This document shows positions 9,155 to 17,398 of a DNA stretch of 64,000 nucleotides, in pieces (position 1 is the stretch's first letter; every line of letters starts with the position of its first letter). Source of the stretch: Methylotenera_A sp031417915 (GTDB taxonomy: Bacteria > Pseudomonadota > Gammaproteobacteria > Burkholderiales > Methylophilaceae); NCBI GenBank assembly GCA_031417915.1, contig JANOWN010000008.1, forward strand, positions 23,934 to 87,933. Direction: 5' to 3'. Under the pieces are notes generated by a model. That model was not told the origin of the DNA, searched no databases, and saw nothing but the letters and a program-made list of their open reading frames with translations. A program made the translations under genes and the position numbers.

Positions 9155-9715
9155 ATGGTCGTTATTCGTTTATCACGTGGTGGCTCTAAAAAGAACCCAT
9201 TTTACAACGTTGTAGTTGCTGATTCGCGCAATCGCCGCGATGGTCGCTTTATCGAGCGCGTGGGGTTTTATAACCCATCTGCCAAAGCAAATGTAGAAGG
9301 CCTACGCATTGATGATGCGCGCATTCAACATTGGACAGGCAATGGCGCACAAATGTCAGATACCGTAGCGCGTTTGTTTAAAATGCACGCAAAAGGCCCA
9401 GAGGCCGCAATCGCTGCAAAAGCAAAAGATGCTGCTAAAGCCGATGCGAAAAAAGCAACAATCGCCGCTGCCGAAGCTGAAAAAGTAAAAGCTGCCGCAG
9501 CTGCTGCCAAAGCTGAAGCCGATGCTAAAGCCGCCGCCGATGCTGAAAAAGCAGCAGAAGCTGCTAAAGCCGCCGAAGCAGAAGCCGCAGCAGTTGTTGA
9601 AGAAGCGCCAGCCGTAGAAGCTGAAGCGCCAGCAGAAGTAGCCGCTATGGAAGAAGTTGCAGCAGAAGTTGTTGCTGAAGCCCCAGCTGCGCCAGAAGCA
9701 CCAGCCGCTGAATAA
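9155..9715 (+). CDS. rpsP: 30S ribosomal protein S16 with long Ala/Glu/Lys tail
   Basis: Residues 1-84 are a normal S16 (MVVIRLSRGGSKKNPFY at the start, RDGRFIERVGFYNP near 28), a small-subunit assembly protein. Residues about 85-186 are a low-complexity extension almost wholly Ala, Glu, Lys, Asp, Val and Pro, first Lys-rich, then acidic and Pro-containing. S16 is usually about 80-90 residues, so this more than doubles its length. The reading frame is clean to the stop. First gene of the conserved rpsP-rimM-trmD-rplS operon. Confidence 0.97.
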   Translation: MVVIRLSRGGSKKNPFYNVVVADSRNRRDGRFIERVGFYNPSAKANVEGLRIDDARIQHWTGNGAQMSDTVARLFKMHAKGPEAAIAAKAKDAAKADAKKATIAAAEAEKVKAAAAAAKAEADAKAAADAEKAAEAAKAAEAEAAAVVEEAPAVEAEAPAEVAAMEEVAAEVVAEAPAAPEAPAAE

Positions 9716-9756
9716 TTCAAACGCTGGACAATAGTAGTAAATCAGATTTAGTCATC

Positions 9757-10242
9757 ATGGGGCGCGTTGTCGCCCCATATGGCGTTTTTGGGTGGCTAAA
9801 AATAGTGCCCGATACCGAAGAGTTCGATGGTCTGTTGGATTATAAAAAGTGGTGGATTGGCAAAGATAACGATTGGCGCGAGTTGGCCGTTAAAGAAGCA
9901 AAAGTCCATAACGATGTATTGGTAGTCAAACTGCAAGGCATTGATGACAGAGATGCAGCAGTGGCATGTAAAGGCAAACAGATAGCGGTTCCCAGATCAT
10001 CGTTACCGAAGTTAGAAAATGAAGAATATTATTGGTCTGATTTAATCGGGTTGAGTGTCAAAAATCAACAGAATGTAGATTTTGGCAAAATAATGGATGT
10101 ATTTGCCACAGGCGCCAATGATGTGGTTGTTGCAAAAAGTGATAGTGGGCAGGAACGGTTGATTCCCTACATCGCGCAAGTGATTTTAGAAGTAGATATA
10201 GTTGCAAAAACGCTACTGGTGGACTGGGATGCAGACTTTTAA
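9757..10242 (+). CDS. rimM: Ribosome maturation factor RimM
   Basis: 16S rRNA processing/30S head maturation factor that binds S19; 161 residues from ATG 9757. The N-terminal RimM beta-barrel (MGRVVAPYGVFGWLKI) is followed by a PRC-barrel (YYWSDLIGLSV, LIPYIAQVILEVD). Homologues usually have a few residues before MGR; an in-frame CTG at 9724 would add eleven codons ending in LVI, so the true start may be a rare codon upstream. No clear Shine-Dalgarno precedes either choice. The stop overlaps the trmD start. Confidence 0.94.
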   Translation: MGRVVAPYGVFGWLKIVPDTEEFDGLLDYKKWWIGKDNDWRELAVKEAKVHNDVLVVKLQGIDDRDAAVACKGKQIAVPRSSLPKLENEEYYWSDLIGLSVKNQQNVDFGKIMDVFATGANDVVVAKSDSGQERLIPYIAQVILEVDIVAKTLLVDWDADF

Positions 10243-11030
10243 TGATGAGATTTGATGTCATCAGCCTGTTTCCTGAAATGTTTGATGCGATTACCAAGCA
10301 TGGCATTACCAGTAGGGCGTTAGAAAAAAATATTTATGTATTAAATGTGATTAATCCGCGCGAATTTACCACGGACAATCACAAAACGGTGGACGATAGG
10401 CCTTATGGCGGCGGGCCTGGCATGGTGATGCTGGCAGAGCCGCTAGCGCAGGCGATTCGGGTGGCAAAAGAAGTGAATCCGAATGCGAAAGTGATTCACT
10501 TGTCACCACGCGGAGCGCCGTTGACGCACGAGAAAGTGATGAGTTTAAGTAAAGCCAACGGTTTGATTTTGTTGGCAAGCCGTTACGAAGGCGTAGATGA
10601 ACGTTTGTTAGAAGCGCTGGTGGACGAGGAAATCTCGATTGGCGACTATGTGTTAAGCGGCGGTGAATTGCCCGCCATGGCGTTAATAGATGCGGTTGTG
10701 CGGCAGTTGCCGGGCAGTTTGGGTGATGCAGATTCGGCGCTTGAGGATTCGTTTGTAAACGGATTACTGGATTGCCCGCACTATACGCGACCAGAAGGCT
10801 TATGTTTAGACGGCGGGGAGAATAAAAGTGTGCCTGAAGTGTTGTTGTCAGGCAATCATGCAAAGATTAGAGAATGGCGATTAAAACAATCGTTATTGCT
10901 AACAAGGGCGAAACGCCCGGATTTATTGGCCGCAAGGTCGTTGACGAAAGAGGAAGCTCGGCTGCTACAAGAAATTATCAGTGAGCAGGAACAAGCATCC
11001 TTACAATTAAAAGGAACCCGCAAGGCGTGA
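10242..11030 (+). CDS. trmD: tRNA (guanine-N1)-methyltransferase TrmD
   Basis: Methylates G37 of tRNAs with SAM, preventing frameshifting; 262 residues, SPOUT fold with trefoil knot. Diagnostic segments are FDVISLFPEMF at the start, DDRPYGGGPGMVM near 48, LASRYEGVDERL and the knot ISIGDYVLSGGELPA near 129. Overlaps rimM by one base; two adjacent ATGs (10242, 10245) are possible starts. Confidence 0.97.
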   Translation: MMRFDVISLFPEMFDAITKHGITSRALEKNIYVLNVINPREFTTDNHKTVDDRPYGGGPGMVMLAEPLAQAIRVAKEVNPNAKVIHLSPRGAPLTHEKVMSLSKANGLILLASRYEGVDERLLEALVDEEISIGDYVLSGGELPAMALIDAVVRQLPGSLGDADSALEDSFVNGLLDCPHYTRPEGLCLDGGENKSVPEVLLSGNHAKIREWRLKQSLLLTRAKRPDLLAARSLTKEEARLLQEIISEQEQASLQLKGTRKA

Positions 11031-11056
11031 AACCCAAGCGATAAAAAGGAAACAAA

Positions 11057-11467
11057 ATGGCAGATATTATTAAAATGTTAGAAACGGAAGAAATTGCCCG
11101 TTTAGGCAAAAAAGTTCCTAGTTTTGCACCAGGCGATACAGTAGTTGTGGGTGTAAACGTAGTTGAAGGTACGCGTAAGCGTGTACAGGCTTACGAAGGT
11201 GTGGTTATCGCTATTCGCAATCGTGGCCTAAACTCATCATTTATTGTGCGTAAAATATCCTCTGGAGAGGGCGTAGAACGTACCTTCCAGACTTATTCAC
11301 CAGCAATCGCTAGCATCGAAGTAAAACGTAAAGGCGATGTACGTCGCGCAAAACTTTACTACTTGCGTGAGCGTTCAGGTAAATCTGCACGTATTAAAGA
11401 AAAATTATTCGCGCGCGATAAAGAAGTAATGGCGCCAGAAGAAAATGTAGAAGCCGCAGCAGAATAA
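11057..11467 (+). CDS. rplS: 50S ribosomal protein L19
   Basis: Large-subunit protein at the subunit interface, 136 residues. Conserved blocks FAPGDTVVVGVNVVEGTRKRVQ and SSGEGVERTFQTYSP are present; the C-terminal 20 residues are a variable acidic tail. Start preceded by AAAGGAAACAAA. Last gene of the S16 operon and directly followed by a strong terminator. Confidence 0.97.
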   Translation: MADIIKMLETEEIARLGKKVPSFAPGDTVVVGVNVVEGTRKRVQAYEGVVIAIRNRGLNSSFIVRKISSGEGVERTFQTYSPAIASIEVKRKGDVRRAKLYYLRERSGKSARIKEKLFARDKEVMAPEENVEAAAE

Positions 11468-11481
11468 ATTTTAAGCAACAC

Positions 11482-11511
11482 AAAAAAGCCCCAAAAGTTT
11501 GGGGCTTTTTT
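11482..11511 (+). terminator. Terminator of the rpsP-rplS operon
   Basis: AAAAAAGCCCC / GGGGCTTTTTT hairpin with a short AAAAGTTT loop and T-tract, 15 bases after the rplS stop. The A-tract on the left arm makes it potentially bidirectional. Confidence 0.92.
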
Positions 11512-11576
11512 ATTGGAACTGTTTTTTTGACATGCTTTATTGCATGTGGCTTACCCTTTGGAGTACATTAGCAGCT

Positions 11577-12053
11577 ATGAATAAGCTGCCATTGCAATAC
11601 GATGCCGTTGTGGACGCGCCATTTGGTGCGGTAGGGATTTTTGCGTTTAACGATCAGGTTTCAATTGAATTATTGACTGAAACACACGTGCCAAAAGCTG
11701 CAGAAAATAAAGTCGTGCAAAAAATTTCAGCTCAAATTGCAGCGTATTTTGGCAATGCAAAAAATGATTTTAGCTTGTCAATTGCACAACATGGCACGCC
11801 CTATCAACAACGCGTGTGGCAAGCTATTAGCGCAATTCCGCGAGGGCGAGTGCTTACTTACGGTGACATTGCTGCGCAAATTGGCAGCGGCGCGCGGGCG
11901 GTGGCTAATGCTTGCGGCGCCAATAATTTGCCCTTAGTTGTGCCGTGTCATCGTGTGGTTGCTAAAAATGGTATCGGCGGTTTTATGCAAGGCAATAAAG
12001 ATGGCCTAAAGATTAAAAAATGGTTGCTTAAGCACGAAGGCGTGAGTTTTTGA
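11577..12053 (+). CDS. ogt: Methylated-DNA--protein-cysteine methyltransferase
   Basis: Suicide repair enzyme that removes alkyl groups from O6-alkylguanine; 158 residues from ATG 11577. The active-site motif PCHRVV (acceptor Cys) is preceded by the helix-turn-helix region RGRVLTYGDIAAQIGSGARAVANAC. An in-frame TTG at 11499 lies inside the rplS terminator and is not a credible start. The last codons overlap the xerD start. It could be called ogt or the Ada C-terminal-like type; substrate range is not visible. Confidence 0.93.
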   Translation: MNKLPLQYDAVVDAPFGAVGIFAFNDQVSIELLTETHVPKAAENKVVQKISAQIAAYFGNAKNDFSLSIAQHGTPYQQRVWQAISAIPRGRVLTYGDIAAQIGSGARAVANACGANNLPLVVPCHRVVAKNGIGGFMQGNKDGLKIKKWLLKHEGVSF

Positions 12054-12979
12054 GCGAAGCAGAAAGTGGCAATAGCCAGCTCGATACTGTTCAATTAGAT
12101 ACATTTATCGATCATCTTTGGCTAGAAGACGGCTTATCTAAAAATACGCTCGAGAGTTACCGCGCCGATTTAAGCCAATTTAATGTGTGGCTGGGTTTAC
12201 AAAAAAAAGGCTTGCAAAAAAGTAATTTACTAAACGCAAACCAAGCCGATATTCAGCAATATCTGGCCGTTAAATTTCCGCAAAGCCAACCACGCAGCAT
12301 TAGTAGGCTAATCGCCAGTATGCGACGCTTTTATCGCTATGCATTGCGAGAAAATTTAATTAAAACCGACCCTACGCTGCAAATCGAATCACCCAAATTA
12401 CCGCGTAGTTTGCCTAAAAGTTTAAATGAGCAAGAAGTGGAAGATTTACTCAATGCACCCGACATCAGCCAACCTATTGGCCTGCGCGATAGAGCCATGT
12501 TAGAGCTGCTGTATGCAAGCGGTTTGCGCGTGAGCGAGTTGGTGACGGTGAAGGTAAACGAAGTCAGCACGCAAGATGGCGTGGTGCGTGTGACCGGTAA
12601 AGGTAGCAAAACGCGGCTAGTGCCCATGGGCGAAGAAGCAGCGGATTGGATAGATAAATACCTAAAACAAGCGCGGCCAGATATTCTGCAAAAACGCCTG
12701 TGCGATGCCATGTTTGTTACCGCTCGTGCCGATGCCATGACGCGACAGGCGTTTTGGTATTTAATCAAAAGGTATGCAATTGTTGCGGGCATCAGCAAGC
12801 ACATGAGCCCGCATGTGTTACGTCATGCCTTTGCCACGCATTTGTTGAATCACGGAGCCGATTTGCGGGTGGTGCAGATGTTGTTAGGGCATGCAGACAT
12901 TTCGACCACGCAGATTTATACGCATGTAGCGAGGGAGCGGTTGAAGCAATTGCATAGTGTGCATCATCCACGGGGATAA
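12050..12979 (+). CDS. xerD: Site-specific tyrosine recombinase XerD
   Basis: Chromosome-dimer resolution recombinase acting at dif with XerC; 309 residues. SAM-like N-terminal domain (DGLSKNTLESYRADL) and catalytic domain with Arg in ASGLRVSEL, Lys in TGKGSKTR, HVLRHAFATH, LLGHADISTTQIYTH with the Tyr nucleophile, and the XerD-type ending HSVHHPRG. Start TTG overlaps the ogt stop (TTGA), so the two may be translationally coupled. Confidence 0.95.
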   Translation: MSEAESGNSQLDTVQLDTFIDHLWLEDGLSKNTLESYRADLSQFNVWLGLQKKGLQKSNLLNANQADIQQYLAVKFPQSQPRSISRLIASMRRFYRYALRENLIKTDPTLQIESPKLPRSLPKSLNEQEVEDLLNAPDISQPIGLRDRAMLELLYASGLRVSELVTVKVNEVSTQDGVVRVTGKGSKTRLVPMGEEAADWIDKYLKQARPDILQKRLCDAMFVTARADAMTRQAFWYLIKRYAIVAGISKHMSPHVLRHAFATHLLNHGADLRVVQMLLGHADISTTQIYTHVARERLKQLHSVHHPRG

Positions 12980-12980
12980 C

Positions 12981-13225
12981 CACTCTCTCGTCATTCCGAC
13001 GAAAGTCGGAATCCAGCGGCGTTAAAAACCTTGTCGGGGGTAGCCCGACGCCTAATCACTTTCTTTTGTTTGTGCAAAAGAAAGTAATCAAAGAAAACGG
13101 CACCCCGCTGCCGCTTCATCCTTCGGTCTTAGCGCCGCATCTGGGTGGCGGCTGCGGAACTCGCGCTTTCAGCACTCAAACAGTCCTCGCCGCCTACCAT
13201 CTGCCGCTCAAGCCGAAGGCGCGGC
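12981..13225 (+). repeat. Dispersed hairpin-rich repeat (REP-like composite)
   Basis: Three successive inverted repeats: ATTCCGAC-GAAA-GTCGGAAT (12993-13012), GTCGGG/CCCGAC (13033-13049) and ACTTTCTTTTG/CAAAAGAAAGT (13058-13085), then a GC-rich block with its own symmetry. The ATTCC..GGAATCCAG and ACTTTCTTT..AAAGAAAGT themes are, to my knowledge, widespread intergenic repeats in betaproteobacteria. It lies between convergent xerD and the kinase gene and probably acts as a transcription-end structure. Composition is clearly more GC-rich than the neighbouring kinase gene. The right boundary is approximate. Confidence 0.65.
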
Positions 13226-14125
13226 AAGGGGATGTTGAGAAGGTGGAGTTTGTAGGTCTCTCCAAAGTTCCATAGCACTTGCTGTGCGATGTTCGACATG
13301 TCTGCGTAAGGCTTTTTCAATAGCAAAGTTATACGGAGTATCAAGTTTCAGTGCCATTTCTCTAGGTTTGCCAGCTAATATTTCGTCAATGGTGAAAGTT
13401 AGCTTCTCTGAGTAGGCTAATTGTAGAAATAAGAGACCAAGGTGATAAATATCAATTCTATGATCCATTTGGCCAAATTCATTTTCATTTAAAACCTCTG
13501 GTGGAAGCATCCAGTCAGCTCTAGTGTTTTGCGCATTAATTTCATGAATAATTCTAGCTACGCCAAGATCGCCTAGTTTGAATTGAATTACTTCATTTGC
13601 ATCTTTTACCATTTCATCTTTCACAAATGCTGAAAAAACATTGCCTAAATGAATATCTTGATGAACATAACTGTTTATGTGCAGATAATGAACTGCTTGC
13701 AAAACTCCTCTAGCTATGGGCATTAGCCAAAGTTTGCCGTTAAATTTGTCTATAGTGAATAAATTATCAATTGGTGCAAAACAACGCTCAGTGATGATGT
13801 AAAAAGTATCTCTGTATTCAAAAGCGTCATATACAAAGGTGATATACGGATTTCGCAATTCGAGTAATTTAACAAACTCTGCAATAGCTTTTTCCTTCAC
13901 ATTTTCATATGTACCAATTGGTTTTAAAACCTTAGCCGCCAATTGATTACCCCAAACATCAGTGCAACCATAAACAACGCCAAAATTACCCTCTCCTATT
14001 TTATTTTCAAAGGTATAACTATTGTTCGTTGCAAGGCTTGTTATAACTTCACCCGATGAAGGATGGATACAATTTTTTTCAGGAATGATTTCTGAAGGAG
14101 TGTCTAGTTGATTAGATTCTGACAT
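13208..14125 (-). CDS. Serine/threonine protein kinase-like protein
   Basis: Eukaryote-like kinase domain in a 305-residue protein with no membrane segment. Gly-rich loop GEGNFGVVYG (44-53), catalytic Lys65 in LAAKVL, catalytic loop HQDIHLGN (Asp157, Asn162), DLG in place of DFG (186-188) and PPE in place of APE (208-210). The key Lys/Asp/Asn/Asp residues are kept, so activity is possible despite the HRD-to-HQD change. The last dozen residues are encoded by the edge of the neighbouring repeat. AT-rich composition and isolated occurrence suggest transfer. The start is 20 bases after the folB stop, so the two may share a transcript. Confidence 0.82.
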   Translation of the reverse strand: MSESNQLDTPSEIIPEKNCIHPSSGEVITSLATNNSYTFENKIGEGNFGVVYGCTDVWGNQLAAKVLKPIGTYENVKEKAIAEFVKLLELRNPYITFVYDAFEYRDTFYIITERCFAPIDNLFTIDKFNGKLWLMPIARGVLQAVHYLHINSYVHQDIHLGNVFSAFVKDEMVKDANEVIQFKLGDLGVARIIHEINAQNTRADWMLPPEVLNENEFGQMDHRIDIYHLGLLFLQLAYSEKLTFTIDEILAGKPREMALKLDTPYNFAIEKALRRHVEHRTASAMELWRDLQTPPSQHPLAAPSA

Positions 14126-14145
14126 GAGTTGTATCCCAGTAATAA

Positions 14146-14499
14146 TTAATGCTTGTTTCTTTCAATCTCCACTCCCAATGCCTTCAACCCGGGCAATATT
14201 GCAGGTTTAGCGACTTTTATTTTCACGCTTAACGCACCAAATTCTTTTAAAATCAATTGGCAAACATGCTCGGCCAGTGCTTCTACCAATTGAAAGCTAT
14301 GTTCTTTTAATGTGTCGTGGGTGCGCGCAACCACAGCGCCGTAATCGATGGTGTCGGTAATGGCATCACTTTTACCCGCTGCGCTTAAATCGTAGCCAAT
14401 TTCAATATCCAGAATAATGGTTTGCGCTACCATGCGCTCCCACGCGGGCACGCCCAGCTTGGTTTTTACTTTCAGCTCTGATATAAAAATGGTGTCCAT
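14146..14499 (-). CDS. folB: Dihydroneopterin aldolase FolB
   Basis: Folate pathway enzyme cleaving 7,8-dihydroneopterin to 6-hydroxymethyl-dihydropterin and glycolaldehyde; 117 residues, the usual length. Conserved MDTIFISELKVKTKLGVPAWER, DTIDYGAVV and LVEALAEHV segments, and KIKVAKPAILPG near the end with the catalytic Lys. Divergent from plsY with a 63-base gap; same arrangement as in many betaproteobacteria near tsaD/plsY. Confidence 0.94.
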   Translation of the reverse strand: MDTIFISELKVKTKLGVPAWERMVAQTIILDIEIGYDLSAAGKSDAITDTIDYGAVVARTHDTLKEHSFQLVEALAEHVCQLILKEFGALSVKIKVAKPAILPGLKALGVEIERNKH

Positions 14500-14562
14500 T
14501 GTGTTTAAGTTAGCTTTGCGATGGTTTAGAATGTAATTAAGTGGATTTTAGAGCATATTAAT

Positions 14563-15180
14563 ATGAATGAGTTAGGTTTTATCCCCGTCACGTTGATTCC
14601 AGTGGTTTGGATTGTCGCTGCCTATCTGATTGGGTCAATTTCATTTGGCATCATATTCAGCAAACTATTTGGCCTGCCAGACCCGCGCACTGTGGGTAGC
14701 GGCAACATTGGCGCCACTAATATTGCGCGTAGTGGTAAAAAATTACCCGCAATTTTAACCTTGCTGGGCGATGCGCTGAAAGGCTGGTTGCCCGTATGGT
14801 TGGCGTTGCAATCTAACATGCTGATGTGGGTGGTGGCTTGCGTGGGCTTGGCAGTTTTTTTTGGGCATTTATACCCTATTTATCACAAATTTAAAGGCGG
14901 CAAAGGCGTGGCCACCGCGCTGGGCGTGATGCTGGCGGTGTCGCCTATGCTGGCTTTGGCGTGCCTAATTACATGGGGAGTTGTGTTTACTATTAGCCGA
15001 ATTTCTTCGCTCTCGGCCATTGTGGCGGCGGCTTTGTCACCAATCTTTGCGTGGTTTTTGTTGCCATATAAAGATTATGTGTTGCTGATGTTGGTGATGG
15101 CGGTAATGCTGGTTTGGCGCCATAAAACGAATATTCAAAAGTTGTTTGCTGGCACGGAATCTGGCTTTGGCAAAAAATAA
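14563..15180 (+). CDS. plsY: Acyl-phosphate:glycerol-3-phosphate acyltransferase PlsY
   Basis: Integral membrane enzyme making lysophosphatidate from acyl-phosphate and glycerol-3-phosphate; 205 residues with about five to seven spans. Signature motifs present: VGSGNIGATNIAR near 45, GHLYPIYHKFKGGKGVATALG near 102 and the later W.V.. loop. Convergent with tsaD, one base between the stops. Confidence 0.95.
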   Translation: MNELGFIPVTLIPVVWIVAAYLIGSISFGIIFSKLFGLPDPRTVGSGNIGATNIARSGKKLPAILTLLGDALKGWLPVWLALQSNMLMWVVACVGLAVFFGHLYPIYHKFKGGKGVATALGVMLAVSPMLALACLITWGVVFTISRISSLSAIVAAALSPIFAWFLLPYKDYVLLMLVMAVMLVWRHKTNIQKLFAGTESGFGKK

Positions 15181-15181
15181 A

Positions 15182-16210
15182 TTAAGGTTTTTGTAGTTCG
15201 CTCAAATCCCACCTTGGCTTTACGCTAAAAGCATATGCGCCAGCACCCGCATGGATGCTAGGGCGTGCTTTTAAACGCATGGCACCGGCAAAGGCAATCA
15301 TCGCGCCATTATCGGTGCAAAATTCTAGGCGCGGATAACTCACTTTGCACAACTTTTTCTTAGTTGCTGCGTTTAGCCGCTCGCGCAGCCGCGTATTGGC
15401 GCCCACGCCGCCAGAGACGATTAAATTATCTAAACCTGTTTCGCGCAATGCACTCATACACTTAGTCGTCAAAATTTCAGTCACAGCCTCTTGAAATTCC
15501 CACGCAATATCTGCTTTGGTTTCGTCGCTCAAAGGCGCGTTATTATTCACTAAAGTTAGCACCGCCGTTTTTAATCCACTAAAACTAAAGTTTAAATCTT
15601 TAGAATTTAATAACGGCCTAGGCAACTTAAATCGCGCCTTTCCTTGCGCTGCAAGCCTCGCCAATGCTGGGCCGCCTGGGTAGCCTAAACCGAGTAATTT
15701 GGCGGTTTTATCAAACGCTTCACCTGCTGCGTCATCCAGCGTGTCGCCTAAAAGTTCATATTCGCCGATGCCGTCCACGCGCATTAATTGGCTGTGCCCG
15801 CCAGAAACTAGCAATGCGATAAATGGGAATTTTGGCGGGTTTTCTTCTAACAATGGCGCGAGCAAATGGCCTTCTAAATGGTGCACGCCGATGCTCGGAA
15901 TGTTGAGCGAAAACGCCAGCGATTGCGCAATGCTGGTGCCCACCAGCAGTGCGCCCGCCAAGCCTGGGCCTTGCGTATAGGCAATCCCTTGCACGTCTTT
16001 TAAGGTTTTATTCGCTTGCTTTAACACTAACTCGGTCAGCGGCAAGGCCCGCCGAATATGGTCTCTAGAGGCGAGCTCGGGCACTACGCCGCCAAATTCT
16101 GCGTGCATTTCTACCTGCGAGTGTAGCGCATGCGCCAGCAAACCTTGCTCGGTGTCGTACAGCGCAACGCCCGTCTCGTCGCAAGAGGATTCAAAACCCA
16201 GTATTAACAT
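15182..16210 (-). CDS. tsaD: tRNA N6-threonylcarbamoyladenosine transferase TsaD
   Basis: Catalytic subunit for t6A37 modification of ANN-decoding tRNAs; 342 residues from ATG 16210 (a TTG three codons upstream is less likely). ASKHA fold with MLILGFESSCDETG at the start, the metal-binding HLEGHLLAP motif near 115, LLVSGGHSQL and IVSGGVGANTRLR. It diverges from rpsU, the common tsaD/rpsU-dnaG-rpoD arrangement of proteobacteria. Confidence 0.96.
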   Translation of the reverse strand: MLILGFESSCDETGVALYDTEQGLLAHALHSQVEMHAEFGGVVPELASRDHIRRALPLTELVLKQANKTLKDVQGIAYTQGPGLAGALLVGTSIAQSLAFSLNIPSIGVHHLEGHLLAPLLEENPPKFPFIALLVSGGHSQLMRVDGIGEYELLGDTLDDAAGEAFDKTAKLLGLGYPGGPALARLAAQGKARFKLPRPLLNSKDLNFSFSGLKTAVLTLVNNNAPLSDETKADIAWEFQEAVTEILTTKCMSALRETGLDNLIVSGGVGANTRLRERLNAATKKKLCKVSYPRLEFCTDNGAMIAFAGAMRLKARPSIHAGAGAYAFSVKPRWDLSELQKP

Positions 16211-16267
16211 AGAACCCAAACATTTTTTTACCTATAAGATACTTTTGCGCGCAATTGCATAAAGTGA

Positions 16268-16296
16268 TTGAAAAAAAAGGATTATACGATTAAAAT
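16268..16296 (+). promoter_or_regulatory. Sigma-70 promoter of rpsU-dnaG-rpoD cluster
   Basis: TTGAAA (16268-16273), 17-base spacer, TAAAAT (16291-16296), about 58 bases before the rpsU start, in the divergent tsaD/rpsU gap. Confidence 0.7.
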
Positions 16297-16354
16297 GGCG
16301 GACTTTTCTCGAGTTTCTAGAACTTGAGAGCTATTGACCGCAAAGAGAGAACGA

Positions 16355-16567
16355 ATGTCTAGTGTACGTGTAAAAGAGAATGAGCCGTTTGACGTTGCCC
16401 TGCGCCGTTTTAAACGCCTAATTGAAAAAACTGGTTTGTTGAATGACCTTCGCGCACGCGAATTTTACGAGAAGCCAACTTGGGAACGTAAACGCAAAGC
16501 GGCCGCGGCGGTTAAACGTCAATATCGTCGCCTGCGTAATCAAACGCTTCCAGCAAAACTTTACTAA
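16355..16567 (+). CDS. rpsU: 30S ribosomal protein S21
   Basis: Small basic protein of 70 residues (SSVRVKENEPFDVALRRFKR at the N-terminus, Arg/Lys-rich helices after) needed for translation initiation. ATG 16355 gives the family length and is preceded by AAAGAGAGAACGA; an ATG-less extension to 16334 is rejected. First gene of the macromolecular synthesis cluster. Confidence 0.96.
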   Translation: MSSVRVKENEPFDVALRRFKRLIEKTGLLNDLRAREFYEKPTWERKRKAAAAVKRQYRRLRNQTLPAKLY

Positions 16568-16592
16568 GCTTACTTTTTAATTAAAGACAAGC

Positions 16593-16886
16593 ATGGCAGA
16601 TTCACAAGCAAAACCAGAAAATGAACTTTTTTGGCATGCTGCCGATAGCTTTATCGCGCACGCGAATGCTCAAAACGAGATTGATCGCGGCGTAGTTAGC
16701 GCGGCATTTTCGTATTCATCCGCACGTTTTAATGCGTTTGTCATTGCCTCGCAATGTGGCACAAAAGAAGCTTTTGAAGCCGAAAAAGCTGCTGCAATTG
16801 ATTATTTTGTTGAGCAATACAAATTAGCGCTCACCGAAAACGTGGCTGATTACTCAGCCAATTTCGACAAATACATCAGCAAATAA
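16593..16886 (+). CDS. DUF3144 family protein
   Basis: Soluble protein of 97 residues, largely helical, with FIAHANAQNEIDRGVVSAAFSYSSARFNAF, which I recognise as a DUF3144 pattern; function unknown. It is inserted between rpsU and yqeY, 25 bases after rpsU and 13 before the next gene, so it is probably co-transcribed with the translation/replication genes. No signal peptide or metal motif. Confidence 0.75.
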   Translation: MADSQAKPENELFWHAADSFIAHANAQNEIDRGVVSAAFSYSSARFNAFVIASQCGTKEAFEAEKAAAIDYFVEQYKLALTENVADYSANFDKYISK

Positions 16887-16899
16887 TTATCTAAGCTCA

Positions 16900-17343
16900 A
16901 TGAGCCTTAAGCACCAAATCACCGAAGACATGAAAACCGCCATGCGCGCTAAAGATAGCGTGCGTCTTGGCGCGATTCGTTTGCTGCTTTCTGCCATTAA
17001 ACAGCGCGAAGTGGATGAGCGCATTGAGCTGACCGATGCGGACGTGATTTCAGTCATCGAAAAAATGCTTAAACAACGGCGTGATTCAATCGCCGCGTTT
17101 GAATCTGCCAACCGTACCGATTTAGCCGATATTGAAAAGTTTGAAGTCAGCGTGCTGCAAACTTACATGCCAAAACAAATGAGTGATGCTGAAATTAGCG
17201 CGATTATTGATCAAGTGATTGCCGATAGCGGCGCGCAAGGCGCAAAAGACATGGGCAAAGTGGTTGGCTTGGTCAGGCCGTTAGTGGCGGGTGTGGCCGA
17301 TATGGGCAAAGTATCAGGCTTGATTAAAAGCAAATTAGGTTAA
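16900..17343 (+). CDS. yqeY: GatB/YqeY domain protein
   Basis: Helical protein of 147 residues related to the C-terminal tRNA-binding domain of GatB. Conserved LKHQITEDMKTAMRAKDSVRLGAIRLLLSAIKQREV opening is split over residues 3-38, with LQTYMPKQMS and KDMGKVVGLVRPL later. It normally sits between rpsU and dnaG, as here; molecular role unknown. Confidence 0.93.
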   Translation: MSLKHQITEDMKTAMRAKDSVRLGAIRLLLSAIKQREVDERIELTDADVISVIEKMLKQRRDSIAAFESANRTDLADIEKFEVSVLQTYMPKQMSDAEISAIIDQVIADSGAQGAKDMGKVVGLVRPLVAGVADMGKVSGLIKSKLG

Positions 17344-17364
17344 TTTAAAATTAGCACCAAAACG

Positions 17365-17388
17365 AAAGGAGCGAAAGCTCCTTTTTTT
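17365..17388 (+). terminator. Terminator/attenuator between yqeY and dnaG
   Basis: AAAGGAGC-GAAA-GCTCCTTT hairpin followed by a T-tract, 10 bases before the dnaG start. It probably lowers dnaG expression relative to rpsU, as known for the E. coli rpsU-dnaG terminator. Confidence 0.85.
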
Positions 17389-17398
17389 ATTTATACTC

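Noticed and set aside
9325..9720. Open frame of 131 codons opposite the S16 tail
   Set aside because: It is the mirror of the Ala/Glu-rich repeats (Ala/Ser only on the opposite strand), with no Shine-Dalgarno; a composition artefact.
12981..13225. Possible CRISPR array or insertion sequence
   Set aside because: The inverted repeats differ from each other and are not regularly spaced; no transposase and no identical direct repeats. A REP-like composite fits better.
13066..13275. Open frame of 69 codons on the plus strand
   Set aside because: It lies in the dispersed hairpin repeat and overlaps the kinase gene; no start signal and no recognisable protein.
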